Source: Tribonema minus (lineage: Eukaryota; Sar; Xanthophyceae; Tribonematales; Tribonemataceae). From it: a DNA stretch of 64,000 bases. Both the position numbers and the translations under genes were made by a program. The notes beneath the pieces were generated by a model. The model was given only the letters and a program-made list of their open reading frames with translations. It was not told where the DNA came from and did no database searches. Location of the stretch: NCBI GenBank assembly GCA_017506865.1, contig JAFCMP010000064.1:124001-188000 (forward strand), in the 5' to 3' direction. Below, in pieces: positions 42,857-55,021 of the stretch. Every line of letters starts with the position of its first letter. Position 1 is the stretch's first letter.

Positions 42857-45800
42857 ATGGCTGCCATGCTGGAGCAAACCTCGGGATCCTTCGACAACAC
42901 CGCTGGCGGCGATGGTTCGGGGAAGGACTGCTCTGTCACTGCGCCAGCTCGCAGCGTGCTGCCAGCAGCGGGGGACACCACCGATTGCTACCCATTGGCC
43001 GCCCCTCCCACTACAGCTGAGCCATCGCTAGAGGAGCCTCCACCGCCAGCGCACGAGGCACCCGCGGCGAGCAGCACGGCTGCCTCAAAGGAACACGAGG
43101 TGGCTCACACCAGCAATACGCCGCAAGCGGTGTCCACCGGAGCCTTGCTGCACAGCAATCACAAGGGGGGGCCGGATGTGAAGCGGCACTGCCCTCCACA
43201 GTGCATATGCCAAGGGGGCAAGACTCTCTACAATAGCAATACTCAGGGGTACACCAAGGTACGTTGCCTGCACCTGCACTGCCCTGCGGATCGTTTCGCA
43301 TCTTCACTGTGTTGTAACCAATGAGGGTATCAAGACATTGGGCTTATGGTCATTCATATCGCATTCGTAGTCGGGGTTGATGTGAAGGGCGCCACTTTCA
43401 CGAGACCTGTCAACTCACCACTTAAGATTGGCTGAGGGAGCGCGGTCGATGCAAAATACCAACACAAATACGCACATCCACTGAGCATAGCGCTCAGCAC
43501 ACAAGCTGTGCCACCCTGCCTCATGGCAGCAAAAACAAGGAAAGTTGGCGCTATACTTCAAGTCACGACGTGCCAATCGCGTGCCATGCTGCCGCTGTGC
43601 CGTCAGGATGATGATGCAGCGATTGTACTGTCTGGCCGCTGCTACTTCAGCGCACGCGGGGCTGGTGGTCTCAGTGACATAGGCAGCGGTGTGCGCACTC
43701 AGACGCTGTGCGATGGCCACCATGTCCAGCAAAGACGCAGCACCATAATCGTCCTGCTGTGCTGTGCGCACGTGTTGGCAATTACGGATCGCGTAACAGC
43801 TTGTCAGAACTGGTCAGAGGCATGCGGGCCCGTGTGAGATAGTCGCCACAACCGCGCATGTCCTGATGTCAGGTCGATGTAAATTGCCTGTGTCTTGCAC
43901 CAGGCTTTTGCGGCCTGCATCTGGATGACATAACCGCCACTTGCAGTTGCTGCACTTGAAGTTGCTGCCCATAAACCAAGCAGCGAAGACTTGACTCAAG
44001 CCTGGATAGTGTGATTGCGACTGAGGCTTAAAGTACCTCACTTCAAATGCCACTCGTCTCTTGACCTAAGCAACGAAACATAGTATCATGCTGCATGCAC
44101 TCTGCAGACATGCGCAGCATATGGTTACGCGCTGAGTATATGCCTGCTCACAGCACAAATAAAAGTGGGTACAGGCACACATTCATCATTTCTCGCAGCG
44201 TGCTCTCGCTGCCGCATGTGTCAGGCGTTTAAGAGCTGCATCTCTGCGTTCGTGCTGCAGCATGCAAGCAGATCACCAGTGGCACCGCTCATAGCTTGGC
44301 ATACATACCCTTGCTGCTTCTACTCCATGCGCGGTGCCTCCTAGCTTGGCATACACACCCCTGCTGCTTCTGGTCCATGCTGCCGCCCCCACAGATCGTA
44401 TGGGAGGACCTGAAGAATTTATTCTACATGACGGAAGGAGCCATGTGCCGCATCTACAGCGCAGAGTACAGGGGCGCTAAGGTGGTGGTCAAGCTGCCGC
44501 GGGATGACTGCGAGGACCCTGAGATTGCGGAGCACGATCTGGAGGTGGAGCTGGAGGTGCTGTGGGGGCTTGATCACAGGTACGTATGTATGGCCACATA
44601 TGTGGGTAGGCAGGTAGGTAGGACCCCGAGATTGCGGAGCACGATCTGGAGGTGGAGCTGGAGGTGCTGTGGGGGCTTGATCACAGGTATGCATGTATGT
44701 ATGTATGGTTGCATGCATGGGTAGGTAGGTAGGTAGGACCCTGAGATTGCGGAGCACGATTTGGAGGTGGAGCTGGAGTGCCACATGCATGGGTAGGTAG
44801 GTATATCTTCAGTGTTTTTCACGGTGTCTACTTTTTTAGACCGTGTCTGGCAGTGCTGTTGTAGTGTGAGTAGGGGATTGATTACAGTCAGGCATGTATG
44901 CACGTCTATGGGTAGGTGTACATACCCATGTGTCTGGCGTCAGTGCATTGTCCGCGGAGCATAATCTGGTGGCCTGGCACAATCATATATGTTGTGTGAT
45001 TAGGTAGGTAAGTATGAATGATGGGTAGGTAGGCACATCTATGGTGGGAACGGGATGCGCTTAAGCACATCCTGTGTGCACTGGCAGCCATTCGCTAAGT
45101 GTACTGTGTCTATACCGCACATACTCTATGTGAGTGATGATCGCCTGCTGAGCATCATCACGCAGTGACCCGGAATTCGTGTTGGTAGGTACAAAGGTAC
45201 ATTAGTTGAAGTTGAGCAATAAGATGTGGGATTTACGCCTGTCATCCAATTGCATCACTATAGTTGGGTATACTACTATGGAAACGAGCTGTACTAAAGC
45301 TCGTACTATATGTCAGCGAATGCTGCCGCGTGAATTATGTTGAAGTTGAAGTTGCAAGGTTCAGTGTGATGTGGATGTCAGCAGCAGAGACAGAGAAAGT
45401 GGCTTCAGGCGTAGTGAGATGCATAGAGTTAGAGCGACGCGCCAGCGAGTTGAACTTCAAGTACATGAGCCTTAACTTGAAGTGCAGTTCCACAACGCGC
45501 TCAACAAACAAAAGCATTCCCACTTCAAAGCCAGTGCTGCTCACCAACCAGCATCCAATCAGATGCATGTTTTGTGATAAGCAGCACATGACTTATCGAC
45601 AACGCACCGCATCTGTGGAGTCATGATGTCTGTAGTATCGCACACACTCAGGCCGTCATACTCAGCTTCTCCTGTTGCGCATTCTCAAGATTCTTCCGTC
45701 ATCAATGGCTGTGCGGTCCCTCGGCAGGCATGTCTCAATCGCACAAATACCAGTGCCTTGTAGTACATCGCGTGTATATGTATATGTAGGTAGGTAGGTA

Positions 45801-48800
45801 TGAAATGCCGTCAGCTTGATCCCATATGTAGTCACCTCTTCACTTTGCCAGGCGCATGTCTCAGTCGCACCTCATACCTGTTTTTCGTCATGCATGTACG
45901 TATATACGCATGTACCTATTTCAGGAAGTATGTACTTAATGCTACACCGCCATCAGCACGGTCCCATCGTGACCCCCCCCCCCCCCCTCTGTTTACTTCT
46001 TTTCAGACACATCATCAAGCTCCTAGGGGCGGGCCTGCGCGAAATTCCCCCCTACCGCTTTTTGGTGCTGGAGTATCTTGAGATGGGGACACTGGCGGAC
46101 AGGCTCAATGCGGGGGCGCCACCCGGGCAGGAGGAAACGGGATACAACAAAATTATCAAGGGCACCAAAAAGTGAGTCACACTTGAAGTAGCAACAAATG
46201 TTGACGTAGTTGTTGCTCAATGAGTCACACTCGAAGTAGCAACAAATGTTGAAGTAGTTGTTTCTCAATGCGGGGGCGCCGCCGGGGCAGGAGGAAACGG
46301 GATACAATGAATTACTAGGGCACAAAAAAGTGAGTCACACTTAAAGTAGCAACAGCTGCTGTGCGTGCAGCCACAGTTGAGTTTGTCAGCGAGGTGCAAC
46401 TGGGGTTAACTCCACCGGGGCAGGAGGAGACAGGATACAACAAAATTATCAAGGGCGCAAAGAAGTGCGTCACACTTGAATCAACATCACTCCCTGACAA
46501 CTCCACAGGCAATGCAGGAGGAGACGCGATACAACAAATTGTTGAGGGCACTCAACAGTGAGGCACACTTGAAGTAGCATCGTTGTTGACAACTTCACAG
46601 GCTCAAGCAGGGGCCCCGCGGGGGCAGAGGAAACGGGGGGGGGGGAGTACAACAAAATAACCAAAGAAGTGGGTCACACTAGAATGACTCATACTTGATG
46701 TGGAAGTGAGTCATTACCTGGTGTAGCATATGTTTGTTGGCAGCATCATTTACGCATTTGGAGACACATTCGGTGCACTACAATCATCCGGGCACCAAAT
46801 GGTGAGTCACACTTGAAATGGAAGTAGCAACAACTGTTGTACGCGGCAGCAGCAACCATAGTTGAGTGGTCAGGTTTTTGCTTGATGGCGCAAAAAGGTA
46901 GCGACGATCGAATCGGCATGGTGAATCACTTGTTGCACTTTGTTCCACGCTCTCCTGCTCGCAGGTGCCAACGCTTCCACCAGATGTCCATCACTCAAGC
47001 GAGCACCAGCACTTGAACTTCAACTTCAACTATTCAATAGCATGATTTCAATCGCTCATATGTTGAGTCACATGTTGCGTTGAGTCACATGTTGCACTTC
47101 ACCCTGCTCTTGCAGGTACATACCAACGCTTTCACCTGGTGACCATGTTGGAGCGAGCACTAGAACTTGATCTTTGACTTCAACTGCTCAACGCCACGTC
47201 ACATGTTGCACTTCGCCGTGCTCTCCTGCCCGCAGGTACCAACGCTTTCACCAGGTGACCATGCTGGAGCGCGCTATGGAGCTGGCGGAGGCGCTGGAGT
47301 ACTTGCATCACAGCGTGTGCGGCGGCGCGGCGTTTGTCGTTCATCGCGATTTGAAGCCTGATAACGTGAGCGAACGCTTGTGGCCAAGTGATGCAGCAGC
47401 GGCGACCACGGTTTCTGGTGGAAGGCACTGGCGGCTCATCACACTTTGTCACGTAGAGCTCTATGATGTTTTTGAATCGTATCCGCGAGCAAACGCTCAG
47501 CTGTAAAACAGCACACAAAAAGTGTAGTAGTAGGCGTTTCTCGTCCATCGCGATTTGGAGCCTGTGAGCAAAAACGCCCAGCTGCACAATGTTCACCTGA
47601 CCCAGTAGACTACTATCATTGTGTGCTGTTTGCTTGCTGATGCGGTTGCAGGTACTGTTGGTGCTGACCTTAACCCTGACCATCAGCTGCATGCAAAGCG
47701 TGCGTGTGGCTGCCGGAGTTTCACGTTATTAGGGTTAGGGCTAGAGTTAGGGTTGGGTTAAAGGTAGGGGTAGGGTTAAAGCTGCACGCAGCACGCAGCC
47801 TCTCACTACTCACACCTGGCTGCGTGAGCCCACCTTGTCCTTCGTGTCGTGATGACATGCTGTTGGTTGTCGTTGCAGTTAATTGGGTGCAAAGCGTGCG
47901 CGTTGTGTAACCCCTGCCTGTCAGGGTCTTGCAGCACCGCCATCTACATGCATATCGCATGTACTGACCTGGCATATTGCATGTACAGCAGATGTACAGC
48001 AGCTGTACACTGCTGTACCCATTTGGCTGCGAGCTTTGTCTCAATGTGCGGCGCCTGACACACACGTGTTTCCATAGCAGCTGTAGACTCTACTCTTCTC
48101 ATGCGGTTTGCATGACGCGTTGACTCATTGACTCATCATGAGACTCATGTGTCATTGTGCATCGCATGCGGCCAACTGCAGATTGGCTTTAAGGCGGATG
48201 GCACCTTGAAGCTGTTTGACTTTGGGCTGGCGCGTTGTGTGAAACGGAGAGCCCGCGTGAACGCACGATACGACATGACCGGCGAAACGGTGAGAACTTC
48301 AACATGATAGTACTACTCGTGAGGCAATCTGCATTTCAACCCATAGACTATATGTACTCAAGTATGGACTTCAACTACAGTATTTGAAGGAACTTCAACT
48401 TAGTGTTCATCAGAGGCATTTGGCGTGATATGACATGACTGGCGAAACGGTGAGAGCCTCAACATGGCATTGAAGTAGTACTAGTCATGAGGCATATGCG
48501 CTTCACAGCTTTTTTTACTCGCGTGTGACATTGAACCATGGTATCCAAAGAACCTTCAACTTAGTGAAGCGGAGGGCCTGCGTGAATGTGCGATATGACA
48601 TGACCGGCGAAACGGTAAGAACTTCAATATTGCATTGAAGTACTAGTGTGAGGCTCTTGAACTCAATTTATCAACTTCAACTTTGATATCAAAAGGAACT
48701 GGAGCCTAGAATTTATCAGAGGCATTTTCAAGCATCTGGCAGTGTGCAGTATAGCTTGACAGGCGAAACGGCAAGATCTACTGCAGCATAGCGTGTCGGA

Positions 48801-51800
48801 GTCATTTGTTGTTGGCATCAGCGGGTGTTGTGGGACTGGCAAGACAACAGCACATTCACGCACACTTGGTAATGGAGTAATACAGCTGTGCGTCTTGGGA
48901 GGCATTGATACGATCTGCAGTGCTCAAACGCAACATGGCACGGAACTCCAACTCAGAACATCACATCGAATCCTTCTTGTGAGGTTTCATAACAGTTTCA
49001 TGTTTTGAAGTCATTCATTGGAAACTGGCAGTTTGCAGGTGAGAGGGCCGGGGGCGCGCACAAATGCGCCTTCAAGCTGAAGTAGACGTCTGACACCCTG
49101 ACGAGGTACTGGCAGTGGTGTAGACTCGCTCCTGCACCATCGGTACACTTAAAATTGCTGATGAACCAGCCCTTTGGATAAGCTCAATGTACCACTGCAC
49201 TCCCCCTTTCCACTCACCCCCTATTTGTGCATGCCCGCGGAGGTCGTGATCTCGCACACTCTACAAAGCTCTTTTACTGACATGTACAAATGCCTGCCGC
49301 ATCATCACTGACCTTCTCTCTTCCACTCACCCCCTTTCTGCGCAGGGTTAGTACAACTGCTCTTTTACCGACATGTACATATGCCTGCCGCGGTCACCAC
49401 TGACCTTATCCCTTCCACTCGCTCCCTGTTTCCACAGGGTTCCATGCGCTACATGGCCCCGGAAGTCGTGGAATCCCTGCCCTACAACGAGAAAGTAGAT
49501 GTGTACGCCTTCGGCCTCCTTCTCTGGGAGATGCTGCAGTACCGGCGCGTCTTCGAGGGCATGAGCGTAGGCGATTTCTATCAGCGCGTCGTTAACGGGG
49601 GCATACGGCCACCGCTCGACAGTAGCTGGCCGCCCGCGCTGCGCAAGCTCATAGATCTGTGCTGGCACGCGGATGTCGACAAGCGCCCCGACTTCCACTA
49701 CATAGCCGCGCAGCTGAAGGACATCTACCGCCAGGTCAGTACAGTAATTCTAGACAATAGTAGCGCTCGATAGGTAGTACAGTAGCGCTAGATGGTACGC
49801 ATTAGGGTCAGGTAGGGTTAGCAGCTGGCCTCCCGCGCTGCGCAAGCTCATAGACCTGTGCTGGCATGCGCACGTCGACAAGCGCCCATACTTCCTCTAC
49901 ATTGCCGCACAGCTCAAGGACATCTACCGTCAGGTCAGTACAGTAGCGCTATAGAAAGCGCTCGATAGTACAGTAGCGCTAGATAGTGAGGGTTAGGGTT
50001 AGGGTTAGTGTTGGGGTTAGGGTTAGGGTCAGCAGAGCAGTGCTCAACAAACACAAGCGCCCCGACTTCCACTACACTGCCGCGCAGCTTAAGGACATCT
50101 ACTGCCAGGTCAGTGTGTACCCTACTCAAGTGCTCGGTAGTAGCGCTAGATAGTGAGGGGTAGGGTTAGGGTTAGGTTAGGGTTAGGGTCAGTAGAGCAG
50201 TGCTCAATATACACAGCGCGCCGACTTCTACTAACCCTGACCCTAACCCTAACCTTCGCCGCGAATTTACCGGCACGTCAGTACAGTAGTTCTAGACATT
50301 AAGTAGGGCTCAATAGTAGCGCTAGATAGTAAGGGTTATAATTAGTGTTAGGTTTCTGTTAGAGTAAGGGTTAGGGTAGCTGGGGGGTCAGTTGTCAGTG
50401 CTAGTGATGATGCAGCTGTGCTCAGCAGATGTACGCTATCGGGCAGCAGCAATCAGCAAGAAGGTGGGCTGCAATAACGTAGCATTACTGCCATCGCGTC
50501 ATCCGTACTACCCCACGTGCCGTTTTGTATAGTTCTAATGTATACCTACGTACCCTCTGAATGCTTTTCGTACCCTTGCATCGCACAACAGGAGAAGGCA
50601 GGCAGTGTCAAGATATGTAGCCATGAGCGCCATCAGCCTTATTAACAAGCCACATGTCATTATTCCTGTATGGGTTGACGCACATGCCTACATGCCCTCA
50701 CAACTGCCCTACGCACCTACCCTCTCAACACATATAACAGGTGGGCGGTGACATGATAGCCATGAGCGCCATCAGCCTCACTCAAACTCTACTTGAATCA
50801 TGTGTCTTTTTCCAGCCCACAATGCATACCTTACACACCCCACGAAATGCTCTAAAATGCGTACCCACATACCTTCCCTCTTATGACACAACAGGAGAAG
50901 GCAGGCGGCGACAAGATAGCCATGAGCGCCATCAGCCTAATGGCGGAAGGACGCGGACGCTTGATATCCTCGCCGCAGCACATTGCACGCAGCGCCACTT
51001 CCACCGTCATCATACACAAGCACTCCACCCCCCAGCGAAACTCCAGCAAGGCAGTGGCGGGGGGGGGGAAGGCGCGATTGGGGGCAGCCACTGGGGGGGT
51101 GGGGGGTGGTGCTGCTGACAAGGGAAAGGGAGGGGGGTTCATGCGGCGGCTGGGGAGGCGGTTGCTGGGGCGGAGGAGTGCGGGGGGGACGGGGGGGGGT
51201 ATTGCGTCGCTGAAGGATGTTCCGCTGGAGAGGGGAGCGGGATTGCATGGGTGAGAGAACGTGCTTAATGACCGCTGTTTAGAGGTGGTGTAGGGGTGAT
51301 GCAGTTGCAGTCATATGCTGCCATTGAGAAGGGGTAGGTGCTGAAGGATGTTCCGCTGGAGAGGGGTGCGGGGTTACATGGGTGAGATAATGTGCCTGAT
51401 AAGCGGTTGTGTGGGTGAGAAAACGTGCTTAGCAAGTGTTTTTCGTGAGAGAACGTGCTTTGAAATAAGCGCTTACATGATTGAAAGCACGCGGATGATG
51501 AGTGCGTTTTGGAGGTCGTGTAGGGCTGATGCAGTTGCAGTTGGATGCTGCCGTTGGATAGGAGCAGGGGCAGAGTCCTTGAGATGTCTATCAAAGAAGA
51601 ACAGTTGGGATGTGCTGCTGTAGATGTGACAGGGATGCCAGGATGAAGGAGCGAGAGGACGTGCTTGATAAGGTCTACTTAGACTGAAACGGTAGTTGCA
51701 GTCATTGTCTGCAAATCTAATCATCATACATTGAAGTATAGGGCTAATGATATCCGTTTGAGGCAGTATAGGGGTGCTATATTCCTAAGTACGACTGCAA

Positions 51801-52250
51801 CTTAGATGCGCAGTGATTGGACCTGTATATTTCTACCGCTAGTGCCTGTAGTTGTGGAGATTCTTTTGCTCAAGCAGCACCCGCAAGCGATGGGAGCAGC
51901 GTCACATGTGGCCCTGTCTTGCACCCAGTAGCCCTGGACGCATCTTGCCCACTTTGCAAGTAACCCTGACTCTGACACATGCAAAGGAGCAGAGGTGCCA
52001 CTGTGGTTCACACTTCAACTTGAAGTTGTTCATACCAGTGCAACATGCTGGTGCAAGCGTTTTGGCGCATGACATGTCACTGCCTTACTCTGACCCCACC
52101 CCTTCGCTCACTCTAACTTCACGTCCGTACAGGAAAGGAGCAGAGCCCCTGGAGGACATGGATCAACTGACGTCTGTCGTAGAGAGCTTGGGGGAAGATC
52201 AAGAATTTGACTCACACACTCATTTGCCAGGATTGGCTGCCACCAAATGA
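42857..52250 (+). CDS. TKL-type protein kinase with disordered tails
   Basis: Phosphorylates proteins on Ser/Thr (or Tyr); substrate unknown. Eight exons join in phase to 586 residues: 42857-43258, 44395-44579, 46007-46171, 47236-47365, 48182-48289, 49438-49734, 50895-51250 and 52133-52250. Residues 1-134 are Pro/Ala/Ser-rich. The kinase domain (about 135-430) has EGAMCRIYSAEY as a weak glycine loop, VVVKLP (catalytic Lys), VELEVLWGLDHRHIIKLLG, VLEYLEMGTLADRL (hinge), VVHRDLKPDN, LFDFGLAR, GSMRYMAPEVV, VDVYAFGLLLWEML and the C-lobe RPDFHYIAAQL. The order and the GSMRYMAPEV loop fit the TKL/Raf-MAPKKK group. The tail is Gly/Arg-rich, then acidic (GEDQEFDSHTH). There are no membrane segments, so it is likely cytosolic or nuclear. 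Ghost copies surround exons 2 to 7. Confidence 0.9.
44620..44779 (+). repeat. Two ghosts of kinase exon 44395-44579
   Basis: GAGATTGCGGAGCACGATCT to the donor GATCACAG|GTATG recurs at 44620-44687 and, shortened, at 44736-44779. The first copy is essentially identical to the exon over its whole 65 bp. GTAGGTAGGTAGG microsatellites adjoin both. Confidence 0.9.
46265..46672 (+). repeat. Four ghosts of kinase exon 46007-46171
   Basis: The exon end (GGGCAGGAGGAAACGGGATA ... AAAAA|GTGAGTCACACTTGA) recurs at 46265-46330, 46411-46466, 46510-46560 and 46601-46672. Intron text AGTAGCAACANNTGTTG is copied with it. The frame is broken in most copies. Confidence 0.9.
46962..47162 (+). repeat. Two ghosts before kinase exon 47236-47365
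   Basis: CTCGCAGGTGCCAACGCTTC at 46962-47007 and TGCAGGTACATACCAACGCT at 47114-47162 copy the acceptor and the YQRFHQVTMLERA coding start. The second ends in TAG where the gene has TGG. Confidence 0.8.
47403..47490 (+). repeat. Dispersed repeat A, copy 3
   Basis: CTGGTGGAAGGCACTGGCGG through CACGTAGAGCTCTATGATGT matches 3943-4018 and 40354-40422. It lies in a kinase intron. Confidence 0.65.
48421..48777 (+). repeat. Three ghosts of kinase exon 48182-48289
   Basis: The exon end GATATGACATGACCGGCGAA and the donor ACGGTGAGA recur at 48421-48455, 48566-48620 and, decayed, 48749-48777. The middle copy also keeps AAGCGGAGGGCCTGCGTGAA. Confidence 0.85.
49820..50283 (+). repeat. Three ghosts of the 3' part of kinase exon 49438-49734
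   Basis: AGCTGGCCTCCCGCGCTGCG through GACATCTACCGTCAG|GTCAGT at 49820-49937 is almost intact (about 115 bp). Shorter copies are at 50050-50113 and, heavily decayed and mixed with CCCTAA repeats, 50211-50283. A (GGGTTA)n tract (49988-50030) separates the first two. Confidence 0.9.
50590..50780 (+). repeat. Two ghosts before kinase exon 50895-51250
   Basis: AACAGGAGAAGGCAGGCAGT at 50590-50640 and ACAGGTGGGCGGTGACATGA at 50741-50780 copy the acceptor and the AMSAISL-coding start. A ghost of the 3' end of the same exon lies downstream at 51339-51386 (CTGAAGGATGTTCCGCTGGA with donor TGGGTGAG). Confidence 0.85.
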
Positions 52251-55021
52251 CAAGGTGCGTGTGAGCTTCAATGAACTTGTATGCCAACACATCGCACACA
52301 ATTGATGTTTTCAGCGATTCGGCAATGATGTGTTCAGTAAATTGCCCTCCGAAATGTATGCACGATGTGTCGTCCATGACAGAGCAATAGGGCTCGAAAA
52401 CTGTGCATAAGGCATGTGAGTGGCACAAAGCATGAGCACTGTCTCCAGCAGCAATACGCCACAGACTGCGTGCAGGCAACGGTGAGGTGAGGTGAATGTA
52501 CATGGCCAACTCACTTGCAAGTGTGTGGATGCATAGAAGTGCGTAACTTGATGTTCTGTCAGGCCTGCTATTCCCGCAGCTACACACCAGGACCTCGTCA
52601 ACCTTGAAGTTCATACTTCAAAGATGAAGTACATCTGCACCGCTCTCACAACATCACAATGCTGAGGATCCCTGGCTCTGGTCAAAGGCCCGTTGATATA
52701 CTCGTGTCGCGCGTGTGCGCCATGCGATCCGCTTGAATATTGGATGCGGCAACTCCGTTGCAGTGCCAATGTCAACATTGAAGTTGCAGTGTCTGACCCA
52801 GACCATCCACTACCTCTGCCGCCTCCCGCAGCGCACCAGGGACCTTTAGGCCTGCGGCACTGAGCCTCACGGCAGCTGCGCTCGACCGAGCTCTCACGCG
52901 CAACTGACAGAAGCACAAGCATCTGCAGTGGCATAACCCCTGCAGTGGCATAACCCCGCCTACCCTCACAAGACCCCCACACACGAGCACCGGTAGCTTC
53001 CGGCGACAGCAAGTGGCCGCTCCACTTCTTGCAAACGCGCCAGATTTCCGCTGACTGGATGCACTTACAGTCAGCGGCGCGCGCCGGCAGCAATAGCAGC
53101 AGCGCCTGGGCGCATTGCGTCCTGTGTGATGAATGAGCAGGTGGTTGTGCAAGAAGGGGGGCGGGCAAGGGGGAAAGCCAGGGTCGTTCTGCAACGCACT
53201 GAAGGGGATTTGCAGCTGAGAGGCAGCATTTCCTGAGCACTGCTGAATCAGTGCTGATGCACGGCATCCAGCGAAGGGGGGGGGGACTTGCTGAGAGCGA
53301 CGGAACTGGTGCTGCGTGTTGGAGCAGAATGCATATTTGCAGAATGGCATTCTGAGACGCAATGCCAAATGAGTGCCAGACAGACGGTGGAGAGCACCTT
53401 GCCTCGTTTGCTACTTCAAGCTCCTGCCTGCTGCTTTGCATCGAAGCTTAACCAGGTGGCATGCCCAGTTTCCATTCCCTTTGCATTATGAGATGCGCGC
53501 GCCAATCGAATACCAGACAGACGGTGGAGAGCATGCCTTGCCTCACTCTCTATTTCCTGCCTGCTGCTCTGCATTGAAGCCGTTTGCAAGTGGTGTGCCC
53601 ACTTTCCATACACATCCCTTTGCATACCTACATGCCAGGCTCACTCACACTGACTGCAGGATTTGGACCCATGAAAATCGTCCAGTGAGTAGCACGCTCC
53701 GGTGCTAGATTTTCGCTGCCTTTGCTCCATGGCATTCGACATTGCAGATTACCTGTGTGTGTGGCACATCACATAGGCCATGCATGCCATCTCATATGCC
53801 ATGCATTCCATGATGCCACGTCTCATATGCCATGCATGCCATGAAGCCACATCTCATATGCCACGCATGCCATGATGCTCAGAAAAACAAATTTGTACGC
53901 GAATTTGTGACTGGTTCTGCAATTCTACAGAAGGCTTGTGCTGCTTGTGGCTTGAGCTACTGCCACACGCTGACAGAAACCCAATGGTATTGCTATGTAA
54001 GCAGCTTGTGACCATCGCGCTGCAAATGCTGCTGCCTGAACTGCTGCTGCTACACACTGAGACTCAATCGCGCTGCCGAGCTACAGCAGACCAGAACACA
54101 TGCTTATTCGCTTTTGGGCTATTTCCCCCGGCCTGCTTCATGGACGACCACTTCGCCTGGAACGTGGCCGCTACATTAGGGGGGAGCCTGACAGCTTGGC
54201 CATGGCAGACCGCAACACACTTTGCTGATGCCAAACAACAGCAGTGCAGACTGCGCAAGGCCAAGCACGCGTCTACGCACACACACAAATAACAAACAAC
54301 AGTGCTCAGCATACAGGAACACACAAAAGCGCGCGCACACACACACAAACTAGTCTTGTGTAATAAGAATTGTAACATTCGGTTCCTCCGCGCGGGCGCA
54401 GTCTGTGTGTAATCCTGCGAATGGAGGAGCTGCGGGATCTGCAGTCGATCGCGCAGACGTGCGAGGCCATCTCTGACCCCCTTTGTTAACACTCACTCGC
54501 CATGGAACAGCCGCAGCCAATACGGCACACGCATAACAGCGGTGCGAGCCACAGCGGCAAGCGCATAGAACACAACCCACAGAATCAGGGCCTTACGAAC
54601 GGTGTGAGTAGAGAGGGCGGCGGGGGGGGGGGGCACTGAGGGGTACAGTCTGGGAGTATGGTACCCAACACCCTCAATACCTACCCCACCCCCCCCGGAA
54701 CCTCTTGCACACAACAGGAGAACATGAACCGAGAATACGTCGACAGTAACATGAAGAAACCACACGCGCGTGCCAGTACCTGGCTCCCCCCTCTCCCCCG
54801 CCTTTTTGCTTGGTCTCTAGTCGACAAAGACACAATGGAACAACCGAGAGACATGCAGCACAACTTCACTCCAGTTCACGCCAACGCGTAGCACGAATAA
54901 AGGGTGGCGGCGCCGGGTGCGGGTGGCTTTGAAGGGGATAGGGGGGGGGCACTTGCAGGGGGTGCTCCCTACAGCCCCCCCCCCCCCCCCCATTTCCCCC
55001 CTTTGCGCCATCAGACACGGC
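52251..55021. other. Region with tandem repeats and possible minus-strand exons
   Basis: Contains a two-copy ~140-bp tandem repeat (about 53376-53510 and 53511-53640, starting CCAGACAGACGGTGGAGAGC). Short CATGCCAT repeats lie at 53780-53880. A minus-strand frame at 54493-54600 reads KALILWVVFYALAAVARTAV followed by RVPYWLRLFHGE and a stop; it looks like a membrane helix and might be a terminal exon, but I found no partner. Otherwise nothing is recognised. Confidence 0.4.
52796..53160 (-). CDS. Possible 3' exons of an unknown minus-strand gene
   Basis: Two frames join in phase through a GT-AG intron: an upstream exon with ALLLLLPARAAD (ending at about 53069, donor GTAAGT) and a downstream exon beginning LRVRARSSAAAVRLSAAG and continuing VPGALREAAEVVDGLGQTL to a stop near 52775-52790. 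The second exon looks like a normal helical protein end. No start, no family and no upstream exon could be fixed, so this is a weak call. Confidence 0.25.

Noticed and set aside
53936-54292. Plus-strand 118-codon frame as a gene
   Set aside because: Leu/Gln-rich start from CTG-type codons, no family resemblance, and no supporting splice partners.
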